Part shown: positions 1 through 7,760 of the stretch, piece after piece | Numbering within the stretch: the first letter of the stretch is position 1 | Layout: every line of letters begins with the position of its first letter | Assembly (NCBI GenBank): GCA_964464825.1 | Contig: CAYXKL010000095.1 | Span: 1 to 10,352 of the forward strand | Direction: 5' to 3' | Origin: DYJK01 sp964464825 | Lineage (GTDB): Bacteria; Bacteroidota; Ignavibacteria; Ignavibacteriales; Melioribacteraceae | Length of the DNA: 10,352 nt | Translations under genes and position numbers: made by a program | The notes under the pieces: generated by a model | Database searches by the model: none | Told to the model about the DNA's origin: nothing | Seen by the model: only the letters and a program-made list of their open reading frames with translations

Positions 1-2968
1 ACTCTGTACTGTTTACATTTGCTGGTGCAGTAAATCTAAATTCATCACTTTCTGAATTTGTTTTGTTCGTAACTATTCTAAATACAGTTCCAATTTCAGG
101 TAATGCCTGATCATAATTCGGATGATTAGTAACAGAGCCACCATTGAAGTTTATAAACACCATCCTTCTTAGAGCATCACCATTCATAATTGTTGCATCT
201 AAGTATTGATGATTAACATCACCAACTGTAGTAATTTTATTTACTATTGCATCATAACCTGATTGTCCCGGTGTCATATCTGAAGGAACGACCCAGTAAA
301 TCCAATCGGTTTCCGGATCATTATCACCACCTGATATGGGATGATCTATATTTGTTAAACCGAATAAACCGTCTTCATCACTATCAAGTATGTATGGAAA
401 ATATCTTACATCATCATTTGGATTTTCAGCATTACCGATATTCCATAATTCAAAAGTCACATCAATTAAATGACCATGACCGCCGTAATCACTACCCGGA
501 TAAATAAATGCTTTACCGCTTCCTGTAAATCTAATTTCAAAATCATTCGGAATAATTTTTGGCCAGCGAGCACCACCTTGTGTTACTCTGCCTACAAAGA
601 AATTATAGTCGAATGATGCATCATCTATATTCCCGGTTTGAATTCCCCATTCACCATCGCCGACTTGCTGAGCTGGTGAAGGACGATCTTCCGTATTAGG
701 ATGTGGAAAACCGCTGCTATTAAAAGCAAATGATCCATATTCCGGAGGATCGAGCGGACCAGCAGCATTAGATAAAGTCAAGAAATCTTTGAAGTCATTT
801 GATGGTCCGATTACTTTTACTAATAATCCATCAACAATAAAATAATTATCATCACCGGTTTGATTTGTTTGTCCTTCTAATTTTACCTCACCGGTAGTAA
901 CATCTGTAAGTTTCCATGTAGTTTCACTACCTACACTTACAAACGTTACTTTATAATCATGACCGGTTACTTTGGTTGGATCCTGAACTAAGACAATAAC
1001 ATTACCATCGGATTTTGCACCGGTTGATGTATGAGTAACACCTGATACAACTTCACCATAAGTTGATGAATACCTGATTCCAGGATTTTCATCGAATGGC
1101 ACAACTGTAATTACTTGTAATGGATTTTCAAGTACTCTTGGAACTGACAATGGATCTTCATTATAAGAATAAGTTGTAACTGCAAAGTAATATCTTGAAC
1201 CATTTCTCAATTCTCTACCGCCATTTATATAATCTTGATCAATTTTTATAGATCTTCTTATACCGGTATCTTTACCAAATTGAACTGGAACAACTTCATC
1301 TTTTCCGGTACGTGTATCAAAAACATAATCGTATAATGTTTCAATTCCATCAACAAGATCATATGTAGCAATTAATCTTGCATCTTCTTTTGTTGAAGAT
1401 GAATTAGGAACTTGATAAACATTATAACCTTGGAATTTATAACCTCTTTCATTATAGCTTTCAGTTTTACTAGCCGGAACGTCATCACCCCAAGTAAGAA
1501 TTATTTCTTTATCAAGAGAAGAAGCGGTAACAATAGGCTGGTCTGCACCTTTAGGTATTTGGAAGAAATTATTATATGCATCTTGAGCAACAGCATCGTA
1601 GGCTTTTAATAGTGTAACAGAATTCAAACGATCACCACCAAGAGCAGCAATTTGCGCAACAACAATTTCTTGTTCATCACCAGGATTCATTGTAAATGGT
1701 CCCGATGCAACACCGATTCTTCTATCATCAGGTTGAATTAACATACCATCCACCCATCCTTCACCGGTAACCGGATCGCCTGATACAGCAAAAGGTGTTG
1801 ATTGTGCACCAAGACTTGCCGGTGTTGTAAAATACTCACCGGTCTTACCAATTTTACCTTGCATAAAATTGTAGAACTGAACTGTACCTTCATAAGATTC
1901 TGTTGTAGGATCAACAACAGAAAGATCACCACGAGCAAAGTAATAGAAAGCAGTCATGGGCAGATTTTTTTTATCGGCAACTTTTTGATTTTTATAAATT
2001 GCAGTATCACCGGGTGAATCGACTATAGGACCTTGGAAAAAATCAAAGCCGGCTGCCGGTGGCGGTGTTTCGCCATAAGTTGCATCAGTAGCAGTTGCAT
2101 TGTAAACATATCCTAAACTGAGAGTTGTATCACACCCGGCAAAATCATCCGTTGCATTTCCTAAATCTACATCAGACCACATTGTTACGTACATATCGTT
2201 CAGAACATCATTACTTTTATTTATAATAGTATATTTTCTGAATAGCATATTGCCAAGAGGACCAGCTTGAGCATAAGCCCAAATTGTTGCTTGCATTTCT
2301 ATACCAATAGGTAATGATCCGTATAATAATGCAGTAAGAGAAGGATCAAGATCATTAGCCACAAACCAAATAGTTTGACTTGCACCCGGTACACCAGGAA
2401 TATCAACAGTCGGACTATAGGTACCATTACCATCAACATCTTCGAATGGAGCTCCTTCAGATGCCGGCCATTCATTCCAATCAGTTTCATATTGTGCATA
2501 TATTTCTGATTCCGGAACACCTTCATCTGCTGCTTCATTAGCAAGCGATGCTATTTTGTAATCCGGTCTAACTCTATAAATTCTATTTTTAGCTAAACCG
2601 GGATCTTCTGCAACACCGGGACTTAAAATTCTACCCGATTGCAGCCCTGATGAATAAGCAGAACCACCAACTCTTAAATCGGTACCATTTACCTTAGCAC
2701 CCCAAAGAAAACCAGATTCAAAGAAAGCAGTTTTACCACTTCCTTTTGGAAACACAAATCCAGAATTGCCATTATTATCAAGATCGGAATCACCATTGCT
2801 TCTGAAATAAGTTGAGATGTTATTAATATTAAGCTTAGTAGTATTTGGCACACCAAGAGTTTTCTTCAAGCGGTTATTGCCTTCTTTCCCTTTAGCAAAA
2901 CTTAGCTGAGGAAGAACAATAACAACCGATAAAAGAAAGACTATTAAAATTTTTATTTTGTTTGTCAT
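1..2968 (-). CDS. large secreted protein downstream of TonB receptor (3' end beyond window)
   Basis: I read this frame from the ATG at 2966-2968 to the left edge without a stop, at least 989 codons; the C-terminus is missing. An AGGAG (2978-2982) lies nine bases before the start. Residues 1-25 form a signal peptide (KIK, hydrophobic stretch, cleavage after LSFA). The mature part is acidic, rich in Gly, Asp, Asn and Thr, with only one cysteine noticed (in AGCDTTLSLGY). A fibronectin-III-like segment covers about residues 475-620 (IILTWGDD, FQGYNVYQV, RYYFAVTTYSY). Asp/Asn-rich loops near 60, 176 and 861 (SDLDNNGNSG, EDVDGNG, DSDEDG) resemble calcium-binding loops. The terminal part seen (QALPEIGTVFRIVTNK) resembles, from memory, long proteins of Ignavibacteria that end in a type IX secretion sorting domain; that domain would lie outside the window and is not shown here. 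It begins 37 bases after the receptor stop, so the two are probably co-transcribed. A role as a surface or extracellular partner of the receptor is inference. Confidence 0.85.
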   Translation of the reverse strand, partial: MTNKIKILIVFLLSVVIVLPQLSFAKGKEGNNRLKKTLGVPNTTKLNINNISTYFRSNGDSDLDNNGNSGFVFPKGSGKTAFFESGFLWGAKVNGTDLRVGGSAYSSGLQSGRILSPGVAEDPGLAKNRIYRVRPDYKIASLANEAADEGVPESEIYAQYETDWNEWPASEGAPFEDVDGNGTYSPTVDIPGVPGASQTIWFVANDLDPSLTALLYGSLPIGIEMQATIWAYAQAGPLGNMLFRKYTIINKSNDVLNDMYVTMWSDVDLGNATDDFAGCDTTLSLGYVYNATATDATYGETPPPAAGFDFFQGPIVDSPGDTAIYKNQKVADKKNLPMTAFYYFARGDLSVVDPTTESYEGTVQFYNFMQGKIGKTGEYFTTPASLGAQSTPFAVSGDPVTGEGWVDGMLIQPDDRRIGVASGPFTMNPGDEQEIVVAQIAALGGDRLNSVTLLKAYDAVAQDAYNNFFQIPKGADQPIVTASSLDKEIILTWGDDVPASKTESYNERGYKFQGYNVYQVPNSSSTKEDARLIATYDLVDGIETLYDYVFDTRTGKDEVVPVQFGKDTGIRRSIKIDQDYINGGRELRNGSRYYFAVTTYSYNEDPLSVPRVLENPLQVITVVPFDENPGIRYSSTYGEVVSGVTHTSTGAKSDGNVIVLVQDPTKVTGHDYKVTFVSVGSETTWKLTDVTTGEVKLEGQTNQTGDDNYFIVDGLLVKVIGPSNDFKDFLTLSNAAGPLDPPEYGSFAFNSSGFPHPNTEDRPSPAQQVGDGEWGIQTGNIDDASFDYNFFVGRVTQGGARWPKIIPNDFEIRFTGSGKAFIYPGSDYGGHGHLIDVTFELWNIGNAENPNDDVRYFPYILDSDEDGLFGLTNIDHPISGGDNDPETDWIYWVVPSDMTPGQSGYDAIVNKITTVGDVNHQYLDATIMNGDALRRMVFINFNGGSVTNHPNYDQALPEIGTVFRIVTNKTNSESDEFRFTAPANVNSTE

Positions 2969-2975
2969 TTTATAT

Positions 2976-2982
2976 AACTCCT
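2976..2982 (-). promoter_or_regulatory. ribosome binding site of the large secreted protein
   Basis: The minus strand reads AGGAGTT here, nine bases before the ATG. It lies inside the 37-base gap after the receptor gene. No terminator hairpin is visible in that gap, which supports translation from a shared messenger. Confidence 0.75.
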
Positions 2983-3005
2983 ATCTTTATTCTCAAAAAG
3001 AGTTA

Positions 3006-5957
3006 TTAATACTCTAATTTGACACCAAGGCGAATCTGCCGTGGCGGACCATATAAATTCGGCGCTGTAAACAATGCCGGTGCATTATTGTATGCTTCGT
3101 AATAATCAATATTTATTGCACGGTACATATCGATGTAATTAGGTTGATTTACTAATTCTCCGCTTAAGTTTGGATCGCTTATGTAGCCGTCATCGGAAGT
3201 ACTTCCGGTTCTAAGGAATACATTTTCAATATTTTTTGCGTCGAATAGATTAATAACAAATAGATATACATTAAGTTTAACTTTATCGAACAATCGGAAA
3301 GTTTTATCTATTCTTAAATCAGCTTGAAATGTTGATGGAGTAATAGAGGCATTCAATGCTTCAACCGGTTGTCTATCTCGAGCATCACCTTCTAAATTAG
3401 CACCGCCAATTCCTCTTGTGTATGGATGACCGCTTGAGAATTTAAGTAGTAATGATGCACCGGCTTCGTGTAAAAATGAAGGACCATCATTAACTCCAAA
3501 ATGGTAATCGATATTCAAGTTACCGCGAAACGAATTATTAAATTCAAGTGGAGAAATATATTGCGGACGGAAAATTGTTACACCATCAAGCGGTGCACCA
3601 ACAATACCTCTATTAGAATTCGGGAAAGATCCTGTTCCTTGTGCATCCTGAAATGACAATGATGCGTTAATAGCAATTCGTTTTGTTCTCCGCATATTGA
3701 ATGATATTTCAAGACCTTTAGTTGTTGCAAAGTCGCCATTTCTATATACGTTGTAACTTTTGAACAAAGAAGTTCTATCAACTGTCTGAAGATCCAGCAC
3801 AACTTGATCTTTAACATCTTTGTAGTAACCGGTAATATCGAATGAAGCAAAATCACCGATCTGTTGTGTGAATCCGATTTCGTATTGTGTAGTTCTTGTA
3901 GGACGTAAATTAAATCCAACCGGTAGATTAATAAACAAACCGCCTCTTAATTGGCTGGCTGTAACATTTAGACTTTGATAGATATCAGCTAATCTTGTCT
4001 GCTGAACAAATTTTCCATACTGTGCGTGAAAGATTGTTTGATCTGTAACCGGAAATGAGATACCAATTCTAGGACTAATTGCCTGGAAAGAAGGAACATC
4101 AACTAATCCTTCCGGATGAATTTCGCCAGAATTGAAATCAATTGCTAAATCAGGTAATGATGGATTAACAAATTCCTGATTATCTGTATCGATATAATCA
4201 TAACGGAGACCAATATTTAGAATTATATCATCAAGATCAATTTTATCCTGAATATATGCTGCAGCAAATACTGGGTGTTTTGCACCAAACAATCCATCTT
4301 CATCTGTTTCATTTCCAAAGACATCATAACCATAATTATTTACACCTTGTGCAATTAATATTTCTTCAGCAGTTCTAGCTCCAGGATTGGAAAGGAGTCC
4401 AGCTAATGAAAATACTCTTTCATTATTCCAGCTGTAATTACGTATAGCATATCTTTGGTAATCACCGCCGAATTTAATTGCATGTTGTTTATTAGGCAAC
4501 CATGAAAAACCAAAATTGAAAGAAATATTTTCTCTTCTAAATTTTTGATAACCCGCCAATACATCATCGGGGCTATTAAATGCGAAGGAGTAAATACTTA
4601 CTCTTTCGGGTCGTGTGTATCTTGATGCAAAAGTTGAAGCACCTACTGCTGCATTTGCAAGACTATCACCATAATTTAAAAAGTCATCTACTAATAATGG
4701 ATCGTATAGATGTGATGTTTGACGGAAATAGCCGAAAGTAACATCATAATACATTTTATCACTTAGTACATGTGTTAATTTAAGACTTCCGGTTCCATTA
4801 GTACCGTCAATTTGTTCAATTCTATTAGTACTTAAAATATTAGCAATTAAACCGGCATTTCTATGTGTGTTAAATGGGTTTTGTGTACCGTTCGTTGAAT
4901 ATGTTCCGGCAATTCTTAATTGTACCGGCATTAAATCAAAAGTTAAAGTTCCAGTGTATGTAGCAGTTTCAAAATAATTTCCTCTAACTGCTCCAGCCGG
5001 ATAAATTAAGTTCAATGAATCGCCCGATACAGCATCTGTAACCCAGCCGATATTAATACCGGGGAACGGTTGCGGATTTTTATCTCTTTGATAATTGTAA
5101 TTAACCAATCCAAAGAATTTTACTTTATCACTTAAAACCGGACCACTAAAAGTTCCAGTCATTTCACTATATCCGAACCAATTAGCACCCAATCTTTTAT
5201 TTCCATCGAATGCATTATCTTTACTTGTGAACGTAATATTATCTGTTATGTACTCAAATGATGCTTTGAAATCTTTTGTACCGGTTTTAAGCTGCTGACG
5301 AATCAATCCGGCATTAGCGCCGCCATATTCAGCAGTATAACCTCCAGCCTGAACTTGTATTTCTTCAACAGCATCTTGAACAATACGGACTGCATTTCCA
5401 CCTGTCATTGGATTTCTAACTGAAATTCCTTCAAGGTAGTAACCAACTTCATCAAGTCTGCCACCGCGTACGAATACAACATTATCTTTCAAAACAACAC
5501 CGGCAGAAAGACCGATAATATTATTCATACCTCTTACTGGCAGTGCCTCAATATCCTCACTTGTTGTAACACGAACAGCATTTGTATTACTTTTATTTAC
5601 AAGTGGTTTTTGAGCTACTATTGCAATTTCAGATATTGAAATGTCTTCGGACGGCAGTGCAAAATCTAAATCTGTAGTTAGATCCGAAAAGACACGAACA
5701 TTTGAAATTGTAGAAGATCGATATCCTATGAAAGAAGCTCTCACTTCATAGGTCCCGGCTTCAACGTTTGTTATTAGGTATTCCCCGTTTAGATCAGTAG
5801 CTGCTCCAAACGATGTACCCATTACAATTACATTGGCGCCAATCAAAGGTTCGTTTGTACTTGCATCTAAAACTTTACCTTTAATTTTACCGGATGCTGC
5901 ATTTAGTATTACCGGGAGTAAAATTAGAAGGGAAAAAAGAGTAAAGACTTTTTTCAT
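3006..5957 (-). CDS. TonB-dependent outer-membrane receptor with carboxypeptidase-regulatory-like domain
   Basis: A 983-residue outer-membrane active transporter, energised by TonB-ExbB-ExbD; the substrate is unknown. Residues 1-20 are a signal peptide (MKK, hydrophobic core, cut near LNA). Residues about 23-108 are a CarboxypepD_reg-like beta-sandwich (GKIKGKVLDASTNEPLIGAN, ATDLNGEY, AGTYEVRASFIGY). ISEIAIVAQKP at about 111-121 is a plausible TonB-box region. The plug follows at about 125-235 (LPVRGMNNI, VFVRGGRLDEVGYYLEG, EEIQVQAGGYTAEYGGANAG). The rest is a long barrel ending in an aromatic residue (VKLEY). I prefer the ATG at 5957 to the in-frame ATG at 5969: only the former has a G-rich ribosome site. 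The barrel style and N-terminal domain recall SusC-like receptors, but the neighbour is not a SusD-type lipoprotein, so I do not call it SusC. It is the first gene of a unit with the large secreted protein. Confidence 0.95.
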   Translation of the reverse strand: MKKVFTLFSLLILLPVILNAASGKIKGKVLDASTNEPLIGANVIVMGTSFGAATDLNGEYLITNVEAGTYEVRASFIGYRSSTISNVRVFSDLTTDLDFALPSEDISISEIAIVAQKPLVNKSNTNAVRVTTSEDIEALPVRGMNNIIGLSAGVVLKDNVVFVRGGRLDEVGYYLEGISVRNPMTGGNAVRIVQDAVEEIQVQAGGYTAEYGGANAGLIRQQLKTGTKDFKASFEYITDNITFTSKDNAFDGNKRLGANWFGYSEMTGTFSGPVLSDKVKFFGLVNYNYQRDKNPQPFPGINIGWVTDAVSGDSLNLIYPAGAVRGNYFETATYTGTLTFDLMPVQLRIAGTYSTNGTQNPFNTHRNAGLIANILSTNRIEQIDGTNGTGSLKLTHVLSDKMYYDVTFGYFRQTSHLYDPLLVDDFLNYGDSLANAAVGASTFASRYTRPERVSIYSFAFNSPDDVLAGYQKFRRENISFNFGFSWLPNKQHAIKFGGDYQRYAIRNYSWNNERVFSLAGLLSNPGARTAEEILIAQGVNNYGYDVFGNETDEDGLFGAKHPVFAAAYIQDKIDLDDIILNIGLRYDYIDTDNQEFVNPSLPDLAIDFNSGEIHPEGLVDVPSFQAISPRIGISFPVTDQTIFHAQYGKFVQQTRLADIYQSLNVTASQLRGGLFINLPVGFNLRPTRTTQYEIGFTQQIGDFASFDITGYYKDVKDQVVLDLQTVDRTSLFKSYNVYRNGDFATTKGLEISFNMRRTKRIAINASLSFQDAQGTGSFPNSNRGIVGAPLDGVTIFRPQYISPLEFNNSFRGNLNIDYHFGVNDGPSFLHEAGASLLLKFSSGHPYTRGIGGANLEGDARDRQPVEALNASITPSTFQADLRIDKTFRLFDKVKLNVYLFVINLFDAKNIENVFLRTGSTSDDGYISDPNLSGELVNQPNYIDMYRAINIDYYEAYNNAPALFTAPNLYGPPRQIRLGVKLEY

Positions 5958-5961
5958 TGGA

Positions 5962-5967
5962 CCCCCC
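5962..5967 (-). promoter_or_regulatory. G-rich ribosome binding site that decides the receptor start
   Basis: The minus strand has six G four bases before the ATG at 5955-5957. The upstream ATG at 5967-5969 is preceded by AACAAAAAT, with no ribosome site, and would place MGGP before the normal MKK of a signal peptide. This favours the shorter protein. Confidence 0.6.
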
Positions 5968-6007
5968 ATATTTTTGTTAATGAATTACGTTAATTAGATA
6001 TGAATTT

Positions 6008-6016
6008 AAAACACTC
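6008..6016 (+). repeat. left arm of 9-base inverted repeat
   Basis: AAAACACTC is the exact reverse complement of GAGTGTTTT at 6073-6081, with 56 bases between. GATATGAATT lies directly before it. The arms bracket a TATAAT box of the receptor unit, so they may be operator half-sites. A 9-base match is short for an AT-rich region. Confidence 0.45.
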
Positions 6017-6034
6017 CCTATTCTTGGTGAAAAA

Positions 6035-6040
6035 ATTATA
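6035..6040 (-). promoter_or_regulatory. possible -10 box of the receptor unit
   Basis: The minus strand reads TATAAT, about 78 bases before the receptor ATG. No good -35 hexamer is found 16-18 bases further upstream, so the call rests on the exact -10 match and its place between the inverted-repeat arms. Confidence 0.3.
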
Positions 6041-6072
6041 ACTTGTAACTTTGATACACTACTGCATAAACA

Positions 6073-6081
6073 GAGTGTTTT
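6073..6081 (+). repeat. right arm of 9-base inverted repeat
   Basis: GAGTGTTTT is the reverse complement of the sequence at 6008-6016. It runs straight into the 14-base repeat at 6079-6092. A similar GAGTGTGTTTT with two extra bases occurs at 6878-6888, near the regulator's own start. Confidence 0.45.
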
Positions 6082-6092
6082 ATGATATGAAT
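6079..6092 (+). repeat. 14-base intergenic repeat, copy 1
   Basis: TTTATGATATGAAT occurs identically at 6982-6995, in the other intergenic region flanking the regulator gene. Matching stops at both ends, so the unit is 14 bases. A candidate protein-binding site upstream of the receptor unit; the binding protein is unknown. Confidence 0.5.
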
Positions 6093-6151
6093 TAAGTTAA
6101 ACTGATTAAAAACACCGCATATATATGGGGGTAACAAAAAGGGGTGAGAAT

Positions 6152-6787
6152 TTAGATTAGATTTTCCCGTAAAGTTTTAGCTACTAGTTCAGCTTGATTT
6201 TTAACTTTAAGTTTTCTGTAAATATTTTTAAAATGAAATCTGACAGTTTCTATACTGATGTATAAATGCTTTGCAATATCTTTAATGTGGATTCCATCGA
6301 TTAAAAGCTTTAAAACTTCTTTTTCGCGTGGAGAGAGATTGTAATCATGCCCCCTAATTACATTGTTGCCGTTCTGGAAATATCCGATTAAATTCTTAGC
6401 GGCACCAGAACTTATAGGTGCACCTCCTTCATATAATTCTTTGATTGCAGAAATTAATTCGATCGGTTTAATATCACCTTCTAAATAGCCGTTTGCACCG
6501 GAACGGAGAAGTCTGAACATCTTTTCAGTACTTTTTTGATTTGCGACTACTAAAATTGATATTAATGGATCGTACGACTTAACATTGTGGTTTGCTTTGA
6601 TAACTTCCTCAAAATTGGAATTGCAATATATAACAACAATATCGGGACGGTTAATTTTTAAGGCTGGAATAATCTCATCAGTTTTACCGATAGAACCAAT
6701 GCAATTATACCCTTCTGTACTATTGATTATGTATTTAATACTTTGAAGGGTTGCAGCATCATTAATTACTAAAAGTAGATTTACCAT
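6152..6787 (-). CDS. NarL/LuxR-family regulator with degenerate receiver domain
   Basis: A 211-residue cytoplasmic DNA-binding regulator with the architecture of NarL-type response regulators. Residues 1-118 have the receiver fold pattern (VNLLLVIND, RPDIVVIYCN, LRSGANGYLEGD), but key residues are changed: the acidic pair is N9-D10, the phospho-acceptor Asp position is Y54, the conserved Ser/Thr position appears to be V81, and the conserved Lys is G104. Phosphorylation by a partner kinase is therefore unlikely. Residues about 149-205 are an intact GerE/LuxR helix-turn-helix (LSPREKEVLKLL, IKDIAKHLYISIETVRFHF, KNIYRKLKVKNQAELV). I start at the ATG at 6787; an in-frame TTG at 6799 would add four residues. 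Neither has a clear ribosome site. No histidine kinase is adjacent. It lies between the receptor unit and a divergent lipoprotein, so control of one or both is a reasonable inference. Confidence 0.9.
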   Translation of the reverse strand: MVNLLLVINDAATLQSIKYIINSTEGYNCIGSIGKTDEIIPALKINRPDIVVIYCNSNFEEVIKANHNVKSYDPLISILVVANQKSTEKMFRLLRSGANGYLEGDIKPIELISAIKELYEGGAPISSGAAKNLIGYFQNGNNVIRGHDYNLSPREKEVLKLLIDGIHIKDIAKHLYISIETVRFHFKNIYRKLKVKNQAELVAKTLRENLI

Positions 6788-7066
6788 ATTCGTTAACAAT
6801 AATTAGATTTATTTGACGGCGAAAGTAATAAGATAGTTGTAACAATTATGATGAAAAAATTTATCTCTACATATTTTGAGTGTGTTTTAATATCATACAT
6901 TATATCTTCTGATACATTTTATAATCATTCCTTCACAATGAAACGACAGAATTTTATTGACTTATAAAATCCAAAACATTATTTATGATATGAATGTTGT
7001 TATTGATTTATTGATTCGGCTTTACAAAAACGTTAATAGATTATTATCCGATTAGGTGGAGGAATC
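6788..7066. promoter_or_regulatory. divergent intergenic region, regulator and lipoprotein promoters
   Basis: These 279 AT-rich bases separate the starts of two divergent genes and must hold both promoters. I see GAGTGTGTTTT (6878-6888), TATGATAT on the minus strand (6890-6897), and the 14-base repeat (6982-6995). A TTGACT (6957-6962) with a poor TATTTA 17 bases later, or TATGAT (6984-6989) at too long a spacing, is the only promoter-like pair towards the lipoprotein. No small gene or RNA was recognised. Confidence 0.5.
6982..6995 (+). repeat. 14-base intergenic repeat, copy 2
   Basis: TTTATGATATGAAT, identical to 6079-6092 and in the same orientation, 72 bases before the lipoprotein ATG. 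It overlaps the TATGAT that could act as a -10 element, so a protein bound here could block or help transcription of the lipoprotein gene. Confidence 0.5.
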
Positions 7067-7750
7067 ATGGAAAAAATTATTTATATCATTCAAATTTTAT
7101 TATGTATCATTTCTTTCAATTCTTGCGATAAGATCAATTCACTTTTCGAAGACAATAACAAAGATCCGAATGTAATTGGCGGAGAAACAAATCTTCCAGT
7201 AACACAAGTCGGAAATACCATTACTCCATCATCAATTAAAATTGGTAATAATTATTATGATGTTATTGAATCAATTGAGATAACAAAGAATGAGGGAGGA
7301 GTTGTAACAGTTAATGTTAAAGCTGATTTGAGAAATGAACCATCATTAGCAGTATTAAATGACTGGCTGCCGGCAAATTACAAAGATGCAAATGGTAAAA
7401 TTGATGCAGAGTTTAAATACAAAATGACTTCTGAAGGAATTCAAGATTATTACAAGGATAATAAACCATTTACAATTGCAAAATTTGACTGCAATGTTGG
7501 GGATCAATATACTGTAAATCGTGTTGATGGTAAAACGAGCACAAGAACAGTTTTCAGTAAATCAACTACCGATGATTTCCCTTATGGATTTATGTATATC
7601 AAAACAATTGGTGTAGAGCAGACTGCCAATACACCCGGTGTTAGTAAATATATTTTATACGTCAATCATAAATTTGGTTTAGTTAATGCTAAAATAATTC
7701 TTGAAGACGGTACAAGTGCCGAGGTCACATTATACCCGGACAATTATTAA
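7067..7750 (+). CDS. putative lipoprotein of unknown function
   Basis: A 227-residue protein with a lipoprotein signal peptide: a hydrophobic stretch at residues 4-17 and the lipobox FNSC, so lipidation is expected at C20. The following D21-K22 would favour inner-membrane retention under the E. coli rule, but in Bacteroidota acidic and lysine residues after the Cys can be part of a surface-export signal; location is therefore open. The mature part begins with a low-complexity linker (about 21-45). It then looks like a beta-rich domain with alternating hydrophobic residues (YYDVIESIEITKNEGGVVTV, YTVNRVDG, SKYILYVNHKFGLVNAKIIL). I do not recognise a family. A strong AGGTGGAGG (7054-7062) sits four bases before the ATG, suggesting good expression. 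It is a single-gene transcript: divergent from the regulator, and ended by the hairpin at 7761-7799. Confidence 0.85.
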   Translation: MEKIIYIIQILLCIISFNSCDKINSLFEDNNKDPNVIGGETNLPVTQVGNTITPSSIKIGNNYYDVIESIEITKNEGGVVTVNVKADLRNEPSLAVLNDWLPANYKDANGKIDAEFKYKMTSEGIQDYYKDNKPFTIAKFDCNVGDQYTVNRVDGKTSTRTVFSKSTTDDFPYGFMYIKTIGVEQTANTPGVSKYILYVNHKFGLVNAKIILEDGTSAEVTLYPDNY

Positions 7751-7760
7751 TTGTACAAAC

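Larger units (their letters stand above)
5958..6151 (-). promoter_or_regulatory. upstream control region of the receptor unit
   Basis: These 194 bases lie between the regulator's stop and the receptor's start and hold no gene. They contain a TATAAT on the minus strand (6035-6040), a 9-base inverted repeat AAAACACTC/GAGTGTTTT (6008-6016 and 6073-6081), and GATATGAATT in direct orientation at 5997-6006 and 6084-6093. A 10-base palindrome CATATATATG (6118-6127), followed on the minus strand by a short T run, could be a weak terminator of the regulator gene, but its stem has mismatches. Unusually dense repeats suggest a regulated promoter. Confidence 0.5.

Noticed and set aside
247..507. 86-codon plus-strand frame rich in His and Tyr
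   Set aside because: Antisense to the large secreted protein; composition typical of reversed Asp/Gly codons.
1738..2017. Short open frames on both strands (1738-1938 and 1802-2017)
   Set aside because: Both lie inside the secreted-protein gene in wrong frames, with no translation signal or recognisable motif.
2299..2544. 81-codon minus-strand frame rich in Leu and Met
   Set aside because: A shifted frame within the secreted-protein gene; the hydrophobic run comes from Asp/Pro/Ser codons read out of frame.
2969..3005. Terminator between the receptor and the secreted protein
   Set aside because: Only a three-base-pair stem can be drawn in the 37 bases, so nothing indicates that transcription stops there.
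3578..3919. 113-codon open frame on the minus strand
   Set aside because: It lies in another frame inside the receptor gene, has no ribosome site, and its composition is that of a shifted reading.
3006..5957. Calling the receptor SusC with a SusD partner
   Set aside because: The N-terminal domain fits, but the downstream product has a non-lipoprotein signal peptide and none of the helical SusD character.
6106..6132. Rho-independent terminator after the regulator gene
   Set aside because: The 10-base AT palindrome is extended only by two C-G pairs with mismatches around them, so the hairpin is weak; mentioned only as a possibility.
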